The translations under genes and the position numbers were made by a program. Shown here piece after piece: positions 30,262 to 39,361 of a DNA stretch of 64,000 nt. The notes beneath the pieces are model-generated. The model saw only the letters and a program-made list of their open reading frames with translations. It was not told the origin of the DNA and ran no database searches. The stretch is from a bacterium (GTDB lineage: Bacteria > SZUA-182 > DTGQ01). The DNA lies in assembly GCA_040755755.1 (NCBI GenBank), contig JBFLZW010000031.1, forward strand, positions 1-64,000, read 5' to 3'. Each line of letters opens with the position of its first letter. Position 1 is the stretch's first letter.

Positions 30262-31133
30262 GAATTACCGGGAGGCCGGGAGAGTATCCGCACGGAAGAG
30301 AGAATAGCCGGGATATCGAGGCGCTGCACCAGATACATGAACTGGGGCACCGCACAGCCGCATTTCGAGCAATCCACCTCCGGTCCCATAACGCATGGGG
30401 TTTTGAATTCTCCCTGCGCGGTCAATCCGACGATGCAGTTGCCGGCCGGGCAACTCCGGCTCCAGGGAGTGGTGCAGCAATTCTCCAGTTGTTTGATGCT
30501 GTTGACGACGAAATAGGGGTGGTCATGTTTCAGCTTTTTGATGGTCTCTACGGTATCGTGACGCTCCTGGGGACTCAGGAGCAGGCCCGAAGTATCGTTG
30601 AACGTTGGCGTGTAGAAGCCGAAAATGATTCCCCGGCACCGGTCGCGCCAGAACTCCACGGTTTCCCGCAGGACCTTTTCCTCGCGGTTGATCTGGGTAA
30701 TATCGTAGATGATAAAACAGTCCGGGCGGACATTCTTGACGACCTCCTCCCATTGACCCCGCTGCCGGTTGTGGATCTCCTGATTGCCGTCGATGGAAAC
30801 CAGAAAAGAGACATTTCTCCAGGTTGCAGGAAGCGGGATGGTTCCGTTGGTGGCAACCCAGTTCCATTTAAACAGGTGAATTAATCTTTCAATGCTCTCG
30901 GCCCGCAAAAGAGGCTCTCCCCCGGTCCATGCTCCGTAGTATCGATAGCTTTGGGGAAAAGAAGAGAGTATCTTTTCCCACTGCTCGGTGGATATCTCCG
31001 GTTTATGCTGATACCATTTCATGTAGCAGGTCTTGCAGGAAAGATTACATTTGTGAGTAAGGTCAATACTGAACCCGATGGGTTTTCGCCGCAGAATGTG
31101 ATACCAAATATTGACATAGTCGATAGCGTTCAT
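30258..31133 (-). CDS. Radical SAM enzyme with C-terminal Cys cluster
   Basis: The 291-residue protein has the radical SAM motif CNLSCKTCY near residues 29-37 and the SAM-contacting GGEPLLR. The second half carries many cysteines: CCTT, SCPAGNC, TPCVMGPEVDCSKCGC, in a spacing that recalls SPASM/twitch auxiliary iron-sulfur clusters. It is in an operon with a geranylgeranyl-reductase-like flavoprotein (27 bases upstream) and a HAD phosphatase (4-base overlap downstream). I do not recognise the specific family. Possible roles are modification of a lipid or of a small peptide; no peptide substrate gene is seen next to it. Confidence 0.85.
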   Translation of the reverse strand: MNAIDYVNIWYHILRRKPIGFSIDLTHKCNLSCKTCYMKWYQHKPEISTEQWEKILSSFPQSYRYYGAWTGGEPLLRAESIERLIHLFKWNWVATNGTIPLPATWRNVSFLVSIDGNQEIHNRQRGQWEEVVKNVRPDCFIIYDITQINREEKVLRETVEFWRDRCRGIIFGFYTPTFNDTSGLLLSPQERHDTVETIKKLKHDHPYFVVNSIKQLENCCTTPWSRSCPAGNCIVGLTAQGEFKTPCVMGPEVDCSKCGCAVPQFMYLVQRLDIPAILSSVRILSRPPGNS

Positions 31134-31160
31134 AACCAGTCTTTCACCCTTCCCGCCGGT

Positions 31161-32285
31161 TCAGGGCCCGACAAAGGCACATTTCAGAGCCCGTGAAATG
31201 ACCCTGGTGCCCATAAGCCGCATCAGAATTTCCGCCGCCCAGCCGAACCGGTAAACAACAAAATCAGCCCTCTTTCGCGTATTCAGGGCATTTGCAAACT
31301 CCCGTCCACACTCTATCTTCCATTGCTTTTCATAATCTTCAAGGGGCCTGCCCTGCTGCACATGGTCGGCGCTGACCTCACCGGCAATGCGTCCGCAGAT
31401 CATGGCCGTAGGGATGCCCCCTCCGTTGGTGGCCATGACATGCCCTCCGGCATCGCCGACCAGGATGGTGTTGCCAATGACTGTCTGCGCAAGAGGGCCA
31501 TTGACCGGCACCAGCCCGGCGATCGTGGAGATTTTCCGGCCACCGGCTGCCTTCTTTACCATGTAGGGACTCTGAATAAATTCGTCCAGGAGCTTCAGAA
31601 TATTCCGGTCATAGAAGCTCTTTCGAATCCCCAGGCCGACATTCGCCCGGTCTTTCCCCTTGGGGATCACCCAGGCATATCCGCCCGGAGAGACATTCCC
31701 GTAATACATCTCGACCACTCCGGGCTCGATCCTGAGTCCCTCCATAACATACTGAACACAGACGGCCAGGTCTTTCTGAATGGAGATACCGAGAAGGGGA
31801 TTGAGCAGGTTCCGGTTCGGGCCGCAGGCAAGGATAATCACACGGGGACGATAGATTGTGCCGCGAGCGTAAACCGCGCCCTTCTCCACTTTCTCAACCC
31901 TGGTGTTCATGTGAACCGTGACCCCGGCCCTGGCCGCCTCATCGAGCAGATGCTGCTCGAACTTCTCCCGGTACACGCTGTGCCCCTTGAGCGGAACATC
32001 AAAACTCCTGCCCTTTGGAGAGTATACCCTCACAATATCAATCCGCTGGGCAATCAGATTCTCGCGAATATCGTATAATTCCGGAAGCAGTTGACTGCGC
32101 ACAAAAATCTTTTCCAACTCTTCGGCTACAGGGAAAAACTCGCCGCACCGGATAGGAATGCCGATCGTCTTTTTCTGCTCCAGCAAAAGAGTCCTGGCCC
32201 CCCCCAGTGCTGCATACCTGCCAGCTATAGCCCCGGCAGGCCCTCCTCCGATTACCACAACGTCAATGTCTTGTTTTGAATTCAT
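31161..32285 (-). CDS. Geranylgeranyl reductase-family flavoprotein
   Basis: The 374-residue FAD protein begins with DVVVIGGGPAGAIAGRYAAL, contains the GGR-family signature IGIPIRCGEFF, and the second FAD motif VGDAGGHVMATNGGG. Members of this family saturate double bonds of prenyl chains (chlorophyll side chain, archaeal lipids, menaquinone tails). In a bacterium of this type, a quinone or polyprenyl-phosphate chain is the likeliest substrate. It is the first gene of a three-gene operon with a radical SAM enzyme and a HAD phosphatase. Residues past 300 are basic and may contact the membrane. Confidence 0.88.
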   Translation of the reverse strand: MNSKQDIDVVVIGGGPAGAIAGRYAALGGARTLLLEQKKTIGIPIRCGEFFPVAEELEKIFVRSQLLPELYDIRENLIAQRIDIVRVYSPKGRSFDVPLKGHSVYREKFEQHLLDEAARAGVTVHMNTRVEKVEKGAVYARGTIYRPRVIILACGPNRNLLNPLLGISIQKDLAVCVQYVMEGLRIEPGVVEMYYGNVSPGGYAWVIPKGKDRANVGLGIRKSFYDRNILKLLDEFIQSPYMVKKAAGGRKISTIAGLVPVNGPLAQTVIGNTILVGDAGGHVMATNGGGIPTAMICGRIAGEVSADHVQQGRPLEDYEKQWKIECGREFANALNTRKRADFVVYRFGWAAEILMRLMGTRVISRALKCAFVGP

Positions 32286-32302
32286 CCTTGTGTTCCCTCA
32301 AG

Positions 32303-32356
32303 CAAAGCGACAACCTTAAGCAAAATGACGGCCTTAGGCAAAGCGACAGCCTTAAT
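32303..32356. repeat. Three tandem 18-base repeats upstream of the reductase operon
   Basis: CAAAGCGACAACCTTAAG, CAAAATGACGGCCTTAGG and CAAAGCGACAGCCTTAAT follow each other directly, ahead of the GGR start (32285, minus strand). Looser repeats of GGGAGAAAAACAGATTC follow to about 32450. They may be operator-like sites or slippage products. The rest of 32450-32800 holds no convincing gene. Confidence 0.7.
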
Positions 32357-32805
32357 TCCGGGAGAAAAACAGATTCCCACCCTCATTCTGGGAGAAAACC
32401 AGATTCTGGTTGGAAACCAGAACTCTGACAGAAAACCAGCTTCTCGATTCTCCGATCATTCTATCTGGATAAAAATCGGGAATTGCTCGAGAATGCACTG
32501 TACTGCTATGGCATATACTAATATGTTTACTATGGCAAATATGCTAATTATCCGTACGATAGGCAGTAATATAATATCGTTGGTTATTGAATAGTATACC
32601 CTTTTCTGACCTTTTTCACAATGCTAATATTGCAGCCCAGATGCTGCCCACCGCTGCCTTCATTGCTGTCCATAGTTGTAGCATAGGAGCAACCGAACAT
32701 CCATTGTTCTCCTCCCCCCCATGAATAATTCAGAGTGTCCATCCGCATCACGATAAGCAGCCTTTTCATCCGTCTTTTTCCTCCCCTCGCCACCTTTGAG
32801 GTCAC

Positions 32806-32890
32806 CTGTTCTCCCTCGCCCCTTTAATGGATCACCTTTTTACTCTTCCTCACTTAATGGGGGAATCCGGATGGGGGTGATGGTTATTAT
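32806..32890. repeat. REP-like repeat (GGGTGATGGTTATT family)
   Basis: CTCCCTCGCCCCTTTAATGG, then AATGGGGGAATCCGGATGGG and GGTGATGGTTATTATCA. Related copies stand at 33586-33655, 43543-43585 and 61078-61170. Confidence 0.6.
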
Positions 32891-32909
32891 CAACTTTCTA
32901 TTTTATTTG

Positions 32910-32939
32910 TTGACTTTAGGCAGGGAGCTTTATTATAAT
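32910..32939 (+). promoter_or_regulatory. Sigma-70 promoter for tRNA-Ala
   Basis: TTGACT (32910-32915) and TATAAT (32934-32939) are 18 bases apart. The -10 ends 16 bases before the tRNA. Confidence 0.85.
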
Positions 32940-32955
32940 CAATTCAAAGTGGATT

Positions 32956-33030
32956 GGGGGACTAGCTCAGCGGGAGAGCGCTGCCTTCGCATGGCAGAAG
33001 CCAGGGGTTCAAATCCCCTGTCCTCCACCA
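32956..33030 (+). tRNA. tRNA-Ala (anticodon CGC)
   Basis: The acceptor stem is GGGGGAC with GTCCTCC, discriminator A, and CCA is encoded. The anticodon arm CTGCC-TTCGCAT-GGCAG gives CGC. The D arm (GCTCAGCGGGAGAGC) and T arm (AGGGG-TTCAAAT-CCCCT) are regular. Confidence 0.97.
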
Positions 33031-33185
33031 AGTAAAATCAATGTGTTAAGTGAAATTCATTATTTTGTAATTTTTTATAGCCACTTCTATTTCCACTTTA
33101 TTATACTATTATGTAATTTTTTTTAAAAAATCATCAAAAATATTGCAAAAGTAAAGTTTTGGGTTGTTGTTTATAGAGTATTTCA

Positions 33186-33480
33186 TCAGTGGGCCTTTCT
33201 TTCTGCCAGGACAATATCTAAAGTCAAATTGCTTCTCTTTAACCCCTTACCTCTATTCCTTATGCATACATACCATCTCTGGTAAGGAAAATAGATATAG
33301 CTCTCTAAGACTCTTCGTAATTCCTGTGGCTTATCAGTAAAGATATCAAATGCGTACTCTGCTAAACATTCATGGCCAGGGTTTGTGTGGTCGTTGGGCT
33401 GACCCCCAGAACGCGGTATATCTCGCAGAAAATGCGACAGCTCTTAATGACCCCTCGTATGGTCTTGGATTATTTGAAAA
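33186..33480 (-). pseudogene. Possible gene remnant, unrecognised
   Basis: A minus-strand frame without a visible start codon stays open for about 95 codons and ends in TGA at 33186. It reads NPGHECLAEYAFDIFTDKP, later LESYIYFPYQRWYVCIRNRG and LKRSNLTLDIVLAERKAH, with protein-like composition. A second frame on the same strand (SLRAVAFSARYTAFWG) overlaps its upstream part, so a frameshift is possible. I do not recognise the family. The DNA around it is AT-rich relative to the rest of the window. Confidence 0.3.
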
Positions 33481-33548
33481 TGACCCAAAATAGCCGCTAC
33501 GCATCAACAGTTTAAAAATGAGAACAAATTTATCGTGGGGGAGCGCTG

Positions 33549-33673
33549 CAGATGTTCCCCATCTTGGATGAAAGCCTCCATAACTCCCATCCCCCTTTGA
33601 GGGGGGAGGCTGGGTGGGGGTGATGGTTATTTTTCACCTTCCTCATCGAGAAAAGGAACATGGGGAACATCTG
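33549..33673. repeat. REP-like repeat flanked by 14-base inverted repeats
   Basis: CAGATGTTCCCCAT (33549-33562) and ATGGGGAACATCTG (33660-33673) are perfect inverted repeats. Between them lies a copy of the REP-like family (CCCCTTTGAGGGGGGAGGCT, GGGTGGGGGTGATGG). The whole 125 bases could fold into one structure just ahead of the tRNA-Asn promoter. Confidence 0.7.
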
Positions 33674-33689
33674 GGAGGCTGTTTCGGGC

Positions 33690-33718
33690 TTGACGGAATA
33701 GGAGAGATATGTTAATAT
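33690..33718 (+). promoter_or_regulatory. Sigma-70 promoter for tRNA-Asn
   Basis: TTGACG (33690-33695) and TAATAT (33713-33718) are 17 bases apart, ending 18 bases before the tRNA. Confidence 0.8.
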
Positions 33719-33736
33719 TAAGGCCATATCTTACAT

Positions 33737-33812
<76 letters not shown>

Positions 33813-33852
33813 AAATTCAATCCGCTGATTTCGGCGGTTCTTGTTTAACGCA

Positions 33853-33890
33853 AGACCCCGAGGGATCATCCCCTCGGGGTCTCGTCGTTT
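33853..33890 (+). terminator. Terminator-like hairpin after tRNA-Asn
   Basis: AGACCCCGAGGG (33853-33864) and CCCTCGGGGTCT (33871-33882) form a perfect 12-base stem with a six-base loop. CGTCGTTT follows, a weak T-tract. Confidence 0.65.
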
Positions 33891-34369
33891 CCGGCGTGTT
33901 CACGCCGACTTACGCCCGCCCGCACATTTACCCCTATTCTCCGTTTCGAAGCCCGCAGTCCAGGGGCCGGGTGCAATCCTGGGGGTTGCGGGCGCTCACC
34001 GAAAATGTCCTTTCCGAATTCTCCCGTTCTCCGTTTTTCGAGTCGCCTTGTTTAACAGCCCGGCTGCATCCGGGCACCCGCTTCGACATTTCGAACTCTC
34101 CTCCGGTAGGTATCTGCCGAAAGCCGGACCAGTGGGTCCGGCGCAAGCGGATTACCAGACAGCGGAAACGGCCGTGAGATCGGAGACCGTTGTGGGTGCC
34201 GGCGGCATCGCCCTCGGGCGGTGTCGAACGGGCTCCAACGGCCTTCTTGATGACCGGCCTATCCAGTCCCGCGGCATCCATGACGGAACCCTTCCTCGGC
34301 CTCCCGCAAAAGGAGGACCGGATGCCGGCCAACGAACACGTCCCAATCTCTCTCGACGAGGTGATATAG
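33891..34369. other. GC-rich stretch without a recognised gene
   Basis: Several overlapping frames are open on both strands because of high GC, none with a recognisable protein. A perfect 8-base hairpin, GCCGGACC-AGTG-GGTCCGGC, stands at 34123-34142. The position just past a tRNA-Asn gene is a common integration site, so a remnant of foreign DNA or an untranslated RNA is possible. Nothing firm can be called. Confidence 0.3.
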
Positions 34370-34540
34370 TATAAACGGCTTAGAACTGAACTTTTCCAGA
34401 GGAGCCAGGAGTCAGAAGTCAGAAGTCAGAAGGAGGTATGGGCCATCTTAAGTAAGGAGTTCTTTTACCTTACTCCTGGCTCCTGGCTCCTGACTTCTGA
34501 CTCCTGAGCAAAAAGTTCAATATTCACCCGTTCGCAGTAT
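34370..34540. repeat. AGTCAGA-type palindromic element, longest copy
   Basis: About 171 bases. The left end is TATAAACGGCTTAGAACTGA, as at 14571; AGTCAGAAGTCAGA heptamers follow. The right end CAAAAAGTTCAATATTCACC then CGTTCGCAGTAT is the exact inverse of the solo end at 7115. This copy best defines both termini. Confidence 0.85.
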
Positions 34541-34659
34541 ATCTGAGATCGCCACGATCTTTGTCCGGGGTTACATGCGCCATCGAAACGGACGCCGAAT
34601 CGCCCCAGATTCCGGCAGTGGGGCAGAGCATGTAGCACAAGTCGAAGAATCTGAAGCGC

Positions 34660-36651
34660 TTACGGAGATTGACAGGCTTCGTCGATACAATTTTTCTGAG
34701 CCAGCAGGATCCCCAGGTTATAAGCGGCCTCAGCCAATGCGGGATCAGCCTTCAGGGCCACACGAAAACAGTGCTCCGCATGGCGCAGGTCGTTGTTTTC
34801 GGCCTTGAGAAGCCCCAGGTTGAAGTTTGTATCCGGATTTTCCGGGTCGATCTCTAAAGCTCTCTCAAGCAATGCCCTGGCCTTTTCCCTCTGCCCAAGG
34901 CGTACAGAAACGAGAGAGGTATTGAGCAGAGGCGGGATGCTGCGGGGCTCCAGTTTTAAGGCGGCTTCAAAGGCGGACAGGGCTTTTTGAAGATCACCAC
35001 GATTGAAGAAGTAATTTCCCAGGTTATAGTGTGATGTCCAGTCATCCGGACGGGAGAGCAATGAAGCAACGTACTCCCCGGTTGCCGTTTCAAGGCGCTT
35101 TTGGTCTTTCTCCTTCAGCAGCATTCCAGGATAACTGGACAGAGCCGCAGCAGCGCGGATACGAACCAGGCGATAATCGTCCCCGACAGCCGGGAGCAGG
35201 GCATCCCTGGCTTTGGGGTTCTGATACGAGGCCAGGGCCTCTGCTGCACTTGCCCGCACGAGTGGCGAGGGGTCTTTAATCAGCTTGAGAATTACCGGCC
35301 ACTTTCTTTCGTCCTCACATGCTCTGAGGAGTCTGATCAGAGAATTAGCGGATATCTCATCGATCTTATCGGGGCCGTTGCGATCCTTATTGGTCAGATA
35401 GTTCAGCATGTCCGGCAACCGCGACCAGTCCTGTTTCCGGGCGGCATCGATCAGACCGGCCCATCCAGGTCGATCACAGCGGGCAGGGCATAGAGGCGTT
35501 ATTAGCCGTGGCGTCCTCGAACCGGTAACGGCCGCTCGTTGTATATGGCAGTGGAGGCAGTCGAGCTTTCCGGATCGGGCGCAGGGACTCATCCGCCAGA
35601 GGGTATAGGTATAATTTTCACCCAGATCTCTGCCATCGGGGTAAAAATCCCTCTGTTCCAGGGTTACCAGGTCGTAATGATCAAAGAATCTGTCACCCGG
35701 ACTGAAATCTGCCGTTATCGGCACCATCCTGGCATGACAGGGAGCACAGGTGTCATTGGTCTCTTCTCTGGTGAAATCTCTCCCCCCTCTGATAATTTTC
35801 ATTTCTCTGGGAACCTGCCCCTTCGGTGTCTGCCGCGCCTTCCGGCAGACCGTATTGTGATCTTCAGCAGGGCCGTGGCAGGTTTCACAGTTAATGCCGG
35901 GTTCTGCCCAGGCAGTGCGGTAGGTATCGGTTTTAGGGTCATAATTGCTCGACATCTGGCTCACATGGCAGTTGTAGCAGGAAGTATTGAAGGTATACGC
36001 CCGGTCTTTCCAGTCGAGGGCTTCATCCGTAATATCAGGAAAATGGCGGACTCCGCTGGCAGCGGTATCGAACCACTCGCTTTTTCGAACATCATAAGCC
36101 ACCGCAAGAACCTGCAGCCGTCCCCGCTCCAGAGGAGTGAGAAAATAATAAACATTTTTACCCCCCAGAACAGAGGTGATCTTATACCTTTTTTCCTCCC
36201 CGGGGCCGTGCTCAAGAACCCAGCCATCATCTGCGGTTATGTCAGCACGGTAGCGAAACCCGCCGATCGGGATATCGTGTGTCTGGGGCTTGAGTTGCCG
36301 CCTTCGGGAAAACTCGCTGGTATAGGGCTGCATGGCCAGGCCGTGCCGTGAAGTAGCCCACAATTGATAGAACTTCTCATGACACTCACGGCAGCTCGAA
36401 GAGCCAGCATACCCTTTTCCCTGACAGGGAGATGGAGCCTGGACAGCAATCGACCGTTGAGGGTGGGGGCAGCGACACTGGCCTTGACAGGTGCACCGCC
36501 CGGATAGTAAAGGTATTTTGTCCGGTATGGGGTGATTTGAGGCCGTAGCTCGATAATCCGGGCCGCCGCCCGCCCGTCGAGCGGCAGAACATGATATTTG
36601 CCTGCCTCGGTCCACCAGCATGGTAAATGGCGCGATAGCCAAACATCTCAT
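34660..36651 (-). CDS. Multiheme cytochrome c-HEAT-TPR protein, probably decayed
   Basis: The open frame encodes 663 residues, but only the part from about residue 80 ([20 protein letters not shown]) is cytochrome. Five CxxCH heme sites are visible: CRECH, CYNCH, CETCH, CAPCH and CLHCH. HEAT-like repeats ([18 protein letters not shown]) and at least three TPR units ([20 protein letters not shown]) follow. After CLHCH the expected continuation [16 protein letters not shown] lies in another frame and then stops, so one or more heme sites have been lost through a frameshift and deletion. The first 79 residues are translated from arylsulfatase remnant DNA in a wrong frame, and no signal peptide remains, although c-type cytochromes need export. 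The C terminus is also short of a full TPR array. I regard it as a pseudogene kept open by chance. Confidence 0.7.
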   Translation of the reverse strand: MRCLAIAPFTMLVDRGRQISCSAARRAGGGPDYRATASNHPIPDKIPLLSGRCTCQGQCRCPHPQRSIAVQAPSPCQGKGYAGSSSCRECHEKFYQLWATSRHGLAMQPYTSEFSRRRQLKPQTHDIPIGGFRYRADITADDGWVLEHGPGEEKRYKITSVLGGKNVYYFLTPLERGRLQVLAVAYDVRKSEWFDTAASGVRHFPDITDEALDWKDRAYTFNTSCYNCHVSQMSSNYDPKTDTYRTAWAEPGINCETCHGPAEDHNTVCRKARQTPKGQVPREMKIIRGGRDFTREETNDTCAPCHARMVPITADFSPGDRFFDHYDLVTLEQRDFYPDGRDLGENYTYTLWRMSPCARSGKLDCLHCHIQRAAVTGSRTPRLITPLCPARCDRPGWAGLIDAARKQDWSRLPDMLNYLTNKDRNGPDKIDEISANSLIRLLRACEDERKWPVILKLIKDPSPLVRASAAEALASYQNPKARDALLPAVGDDYRLVRIRAAAALSSYPGMLLKEKDQKRLETATGEYVASLLSRPDDWTSHYNLGNYFFNRGDLQKALSAFEAALKLEPRSIPPLLNTSLVSVRLGQREKARALLERALEIDPENPDTNFNLGLLKAENNDLRHAEHCFRVALKADPALAEAAYNLGILLAQKNCIDEACQSP

Positions 36652-36941
36652 AGTACTGGGTCTTTCGCTTGCCCGAAAGCTAAGATAAGCTCGCGCGCTT
36701 TGTCCCAGCCCATATCAAACTTGCCCTTGTATTTCCCGATCCATTCCCTGCGCACCTGATGCGGAGCATGCATCGCCCCGGTCGCATAGTAGAGGAAAAA
36801 CGGTTTATCCGGGGCGGCGTTCTTCAGGTCCCGGATAAACTCGATAGTAATGGAGGGTGGGGCTTGTGTCCACCAAATATCTCGGGTACTTCCAGGCTCT
36901 TGCCCCACCCAATACCTCTCAAAAGCCTCCAATCCCGTCAT
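36430..36941 (-). pseudogene. Arylsulfatase remnant with internal deletions
   Basis: Three separate blocks of an arylsulfatase can be read on the minus strand. At 36648-36870 [34 protein letters not shown] and [15 protein letters not shown] correspond to the middle of the enzyme. Then, in another frame, [17 protein letters not shown] (about 36600-36670) matches a segment normally some 190 residues further on. In a third stretch [34 protein letters not shown] and a short tail match the C-terminal region. The catalytic N-terminal CxPSR region is missing. The blocks are joined directly, so long internal pieces have been deleted. It cannot make an active sulfatase. Confidence 0.75.
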
Positions 36942-36965
36942 TCCTGCCTGCGCGGGAATGACAGA
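36935..36965. repeat. GTCATTCC...GGAATGAC hairpin repeat
   Basis: GTCATTCC and GGGAATGAC pair around TGCCTGCGC. Hairpins of this form are dispersed in many bacterial genomes. The remainder of 36966-37227 holds no gene; TGCCTGAGTAGTTAC at 37133-37147 is a solo end of the 686-835 element family. Confidence 0.6.
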
Positions 36966-37227
36966 GAATGAATCCGATGGCTGACATAATGGCTGACATA
37001 TTTGATCAGCCCTATCTTACCACAGGGATGGTGTCTAATAAATGAGAGCGAACAGCCCACTCACTAATTCAACTACTGCCTCTATCGGATAATCTACAAA
37101 AATCATGAAAACTATAACCATCATCCTGCCTATGCCTGAGTAGTTACGTATTTTCTTGGGTACCACATCATGGTAGAATAGAAGATAAAGAGAACCAAGC
37201 TGAAACATGAGCGAATAAAGTTAGGGA

Positions 37228-37256
37228 TTGCAATAAGATAGAACAATGTCTATAAT
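37228..37256 (+). promoter_or_regulatory. Sigma-70 promoter for uvrC
   Basis: TTGCAA (37228-37233) and TATAAT (37251-37256) stand 17 bases apart, 80 bases ahead of the uvrC start. No LexA-type operator is recognisable nearby. Confidence 0.8.
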
Positions 37257-37335
37257 GAAGGCATACTAAGAATCAACCCAGGGAAAGCAGCACAGCATGC
37301 GAGGATCTGCCCTTGGCAGGGAAAGGAAGCTCCTG

Positions 37336-39234
37336 ATGATTTCAGAGGATAGAGCAACGGATAGAGAGAAGGCAGGGAAAGAAGAAAAGGCAGGCAAAGC
37401 AGAGAGCCTGAAAAATTCGAAGACCCCGGAGCAATCCCTTGATGAGGTCGTCCGAAACCTGCCGGAAAATCCCGGCGTCTATCTCATGAAGGATGCTGAG
37501 GGGAGGATTCTATATATCGGCAAGGCCATCTCGCTCCGAAAACGGGTAAGCTCGTATTTCCGGAAAACCGCGGCCCAGGATCCCAAGGTGGAATCCCTGG
37601 TTCCGCAGATTCGTACCATTGACTATATTGTTACCTCATCCGAGTTGGAAGCTCTTATTCTGGAAAACAATCTTATCAAAAAGCATAAGCCAAAATATAA
37701 TATCATCCTCAAGGATGATAAAAACTATCCCTATCTCTGTCTGACCGTAACGGAGAAGTATCCCCGCCTGATCGTCAGCAGGCGGGTTTCGAAAGACGGC
37801 AATCTCTATTTTGGCCCTTACATCCCGGCCAGTGCCCTGCGAAAAACGCTGAGGATTATCTATCAGCTCTTTCCTCTGCGGCAGTGCCGGACCGTATCCA
37901 AGAGAGAACGGCCCTGCCTGCAGCACCAGATGAGAAGATGCGCGGGGCCATGCGCGGAGATAACCGATCCTGAAGAGTACCGGGCTGTCGTGCAGAAGGT
38001 GAAGCTGTTTCTGCTGGGGAAAAAGGACCATCTTCTGGCCTCGATGGAAAAACAGATGCTGGAGGCGTCCGAGCGGATGGAATATGAAAAGGCAGCCCAG
38101 ATCAGGGATCATATCCGGGCGATTCGTCAGACCCTTCAACCTCAGGATGTATTCAGCGCGCAGTTGAAAAACAAGGATATTATCGGCCTGGCCAGGTCAG
38201 GGGATATTGTCTGCTTTGTCGTTTTCTTTGTGCGCTTCGGCCATCTGATGGGGAAAAAAGATTTTCTGATCCCTGTGCTCCGCACGACCTCCGATGAAGA
38301 AGCCCTTGAGTCTTTTATCATGCAATTCTACAGCCAGGATATCGGTATTCCGAAAAATCTTCTGCTGGGACTGGAAACACCAGAAGCCAGGGTTATCGAG
38401 AACTGGCTGTCCGAGCGGCGTGGGTCTGCCGTTTCTCTCGCCACCCCCAGGAGCGGCGAGGGAAAGCGGCAGGTTGACCTGGCCGCCCAGAATGCCCGCA
38501 TCCTGCTTGAGTCCCATTTGACCAGGAATCTCCATGAAGATCCTGCCTTACGGGCCATGAGGGAAGACCTCGGCCTTCCCCGTCTGCCGTCACGGATCGA
38601 GGCCTTTGATATCTCCAATCTGGCGGGAAGTGAAGCTGTCGGGTCCATGGTTTCCTGGATCGACGACAAACCGGCCAAATCGGAGTACCGCAGATTCAAG
38701 ATCAAAAAAGTTATCGGCATCGATGACTACGCCATGATCCGGGAGGTTGTCCATCGCCGCTACGCCCGGCTTCTCCAGGAGGGCAAGGGCCTGCCGGACC
38801 TCATTCTGATCGACGGCGGGAAAGGGCATTTGCAGGCTGGCCGGACAGCGCTGCAGGAGCTTGGCATTACCACCGTTCCAGTCGTTTCACTGGCCAAACG
38901 GGAAGAAGAGATATACCTGACAGGTCAGGAATCACCACTTCGCCTTTCCCGGCATTCTGAAAGCCTGCGGTTGTTGCAGAGGATCAGGGACGAGGCGCAC
39001 CGGTATGCGATCACGTATCACCGCAAACTCAGAGGGGAAAACCTGCTGCGTTCCCCGATGCTGGAGATTGAAGGCATCGGCCCGGCCCGGCAGCGGGCAG
39101 TGCTTCGCCACTTTGGAAGCATGGCCAGAGTGAGGGATGCCAGCCTGGATCAATTGGCTGAAGTCCCGGGGATTGACAGCCACATGGCCGAGCGGATTTT
39201 CCGATTCTTTCACCCGCGGGGGGAGAATAATTGA
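37336..39234 (+). CDS. uvrC: Excinuclease ABC subunit C
   Basis: The ATG at 37336 follows AAAGGAAG; an ATG at 37297 in frame is an alternative that adds 13 residues. UvrC makes both incisions around a UvrAB-marked lesion. Visible parts are the GIY-YIG nuclease (GVYLMKDAEGRILYIGKA, RKRVSSYF), a Cys-rich CLQHQMRRCAGPCAEI, the UVR motif that binds UvrB (MEYEKAAQIRDHIRAI), the RNase H-like nuclease with IEAFDISNLAGSEAVGSM and LILIDGGKGHLQ, and two helix-hairpin-helix motifs (EIEGIGPARQRAVLRHFGSM). The first 40 residues are rich in Lys and Glu and are not conserved. The end of the gene is duplicated 125 bases downstream, ahead of the next gene. Confidence 0.97.
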   Translation: MISEDRATDREKAGKEEKAGKAESLKNSKTPEQSLDEVVRNLPENPGVYLMKDAEGRILYIGKAISLRKRVSSYFRKTAAQDPKVESLVPQIRTIDYIVTSSELEALILENNLIKKHKPKYNIILKDDKNYPYLCLTVTEKYPRLIVSRRVSKDGNLYFGPYIPASALRKTLRIIYQLFPLRQCRTVSKRERPCLQHQMRRCAGPCAEITDPEEYRAVVQKVKLFLLGKKDHLLASMEKQMLEASERMEYEKAAQIRDHIRAIRQTLQPQDVFSAQLKNKDIIGLARSGDIVCFVVFFVRFGHLMGKKDFLIPVLRTTSDEEALESFIMQFYSQDIGIPKNLLLGLETPEARVIENWLSERRGSAVSLATPRSGEGKRQVDLAAQNARILLESHLTRNLHEDPALRAMREDLGLPRLPSRIEAFDISNLAGSEAVGSMVSWIDDKPAKSEYRRFKIKKVIGIDDYAMIREVVHRRYARLLQEGKGLPDLILIDGGKGHLQAGRTALQELGITTVPVVSLAKREEEIYLTGQESPLRLSRHSESLRLLQRIRDEAHRYAITYHRKLRGENLLRSPMLEIEGIGPARQRAVLRHFGSMARVRDASLDQLAEVPGIDSHMAERIFRFFHPRGENN

Positions 39235-39361
39235 ACGGTACCGGATTTGCATTTCTATCGTGTGGTGCTTCGACCACTTCACAGGCTGGCGCTTCGCGCC
39301 ACTGGCCACTGGCCGCTGATCACTGACCACTTACTCACCCGCAGGGAGGGAATAATTGAAC
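39211..39361. repeat. 26-base direct duplication flanking a heptamer repeat
   Basis: CACCCGCGGGGGGAGAATAA plus TTGAAC (39211-39236) recurs as CACCCGCAGGGAGGGAATAA plus TTGAAC (39336-39361), 23 of 26 bases identical. The first copy ends uvrC; the second supplies the Shine-Dalgarno and TTG start of the next gene. The segment between holds an ACTGACC heptamer copy (39300-39332). Confidence 0.8.

Noticed and set aside
32584-32805. Minus-strand frame of about 60-70 residues
   Set aside because: A possible ribosome site precedes an internal ATG, but composition is not convincing and no family is recognised; not listed as a gene.
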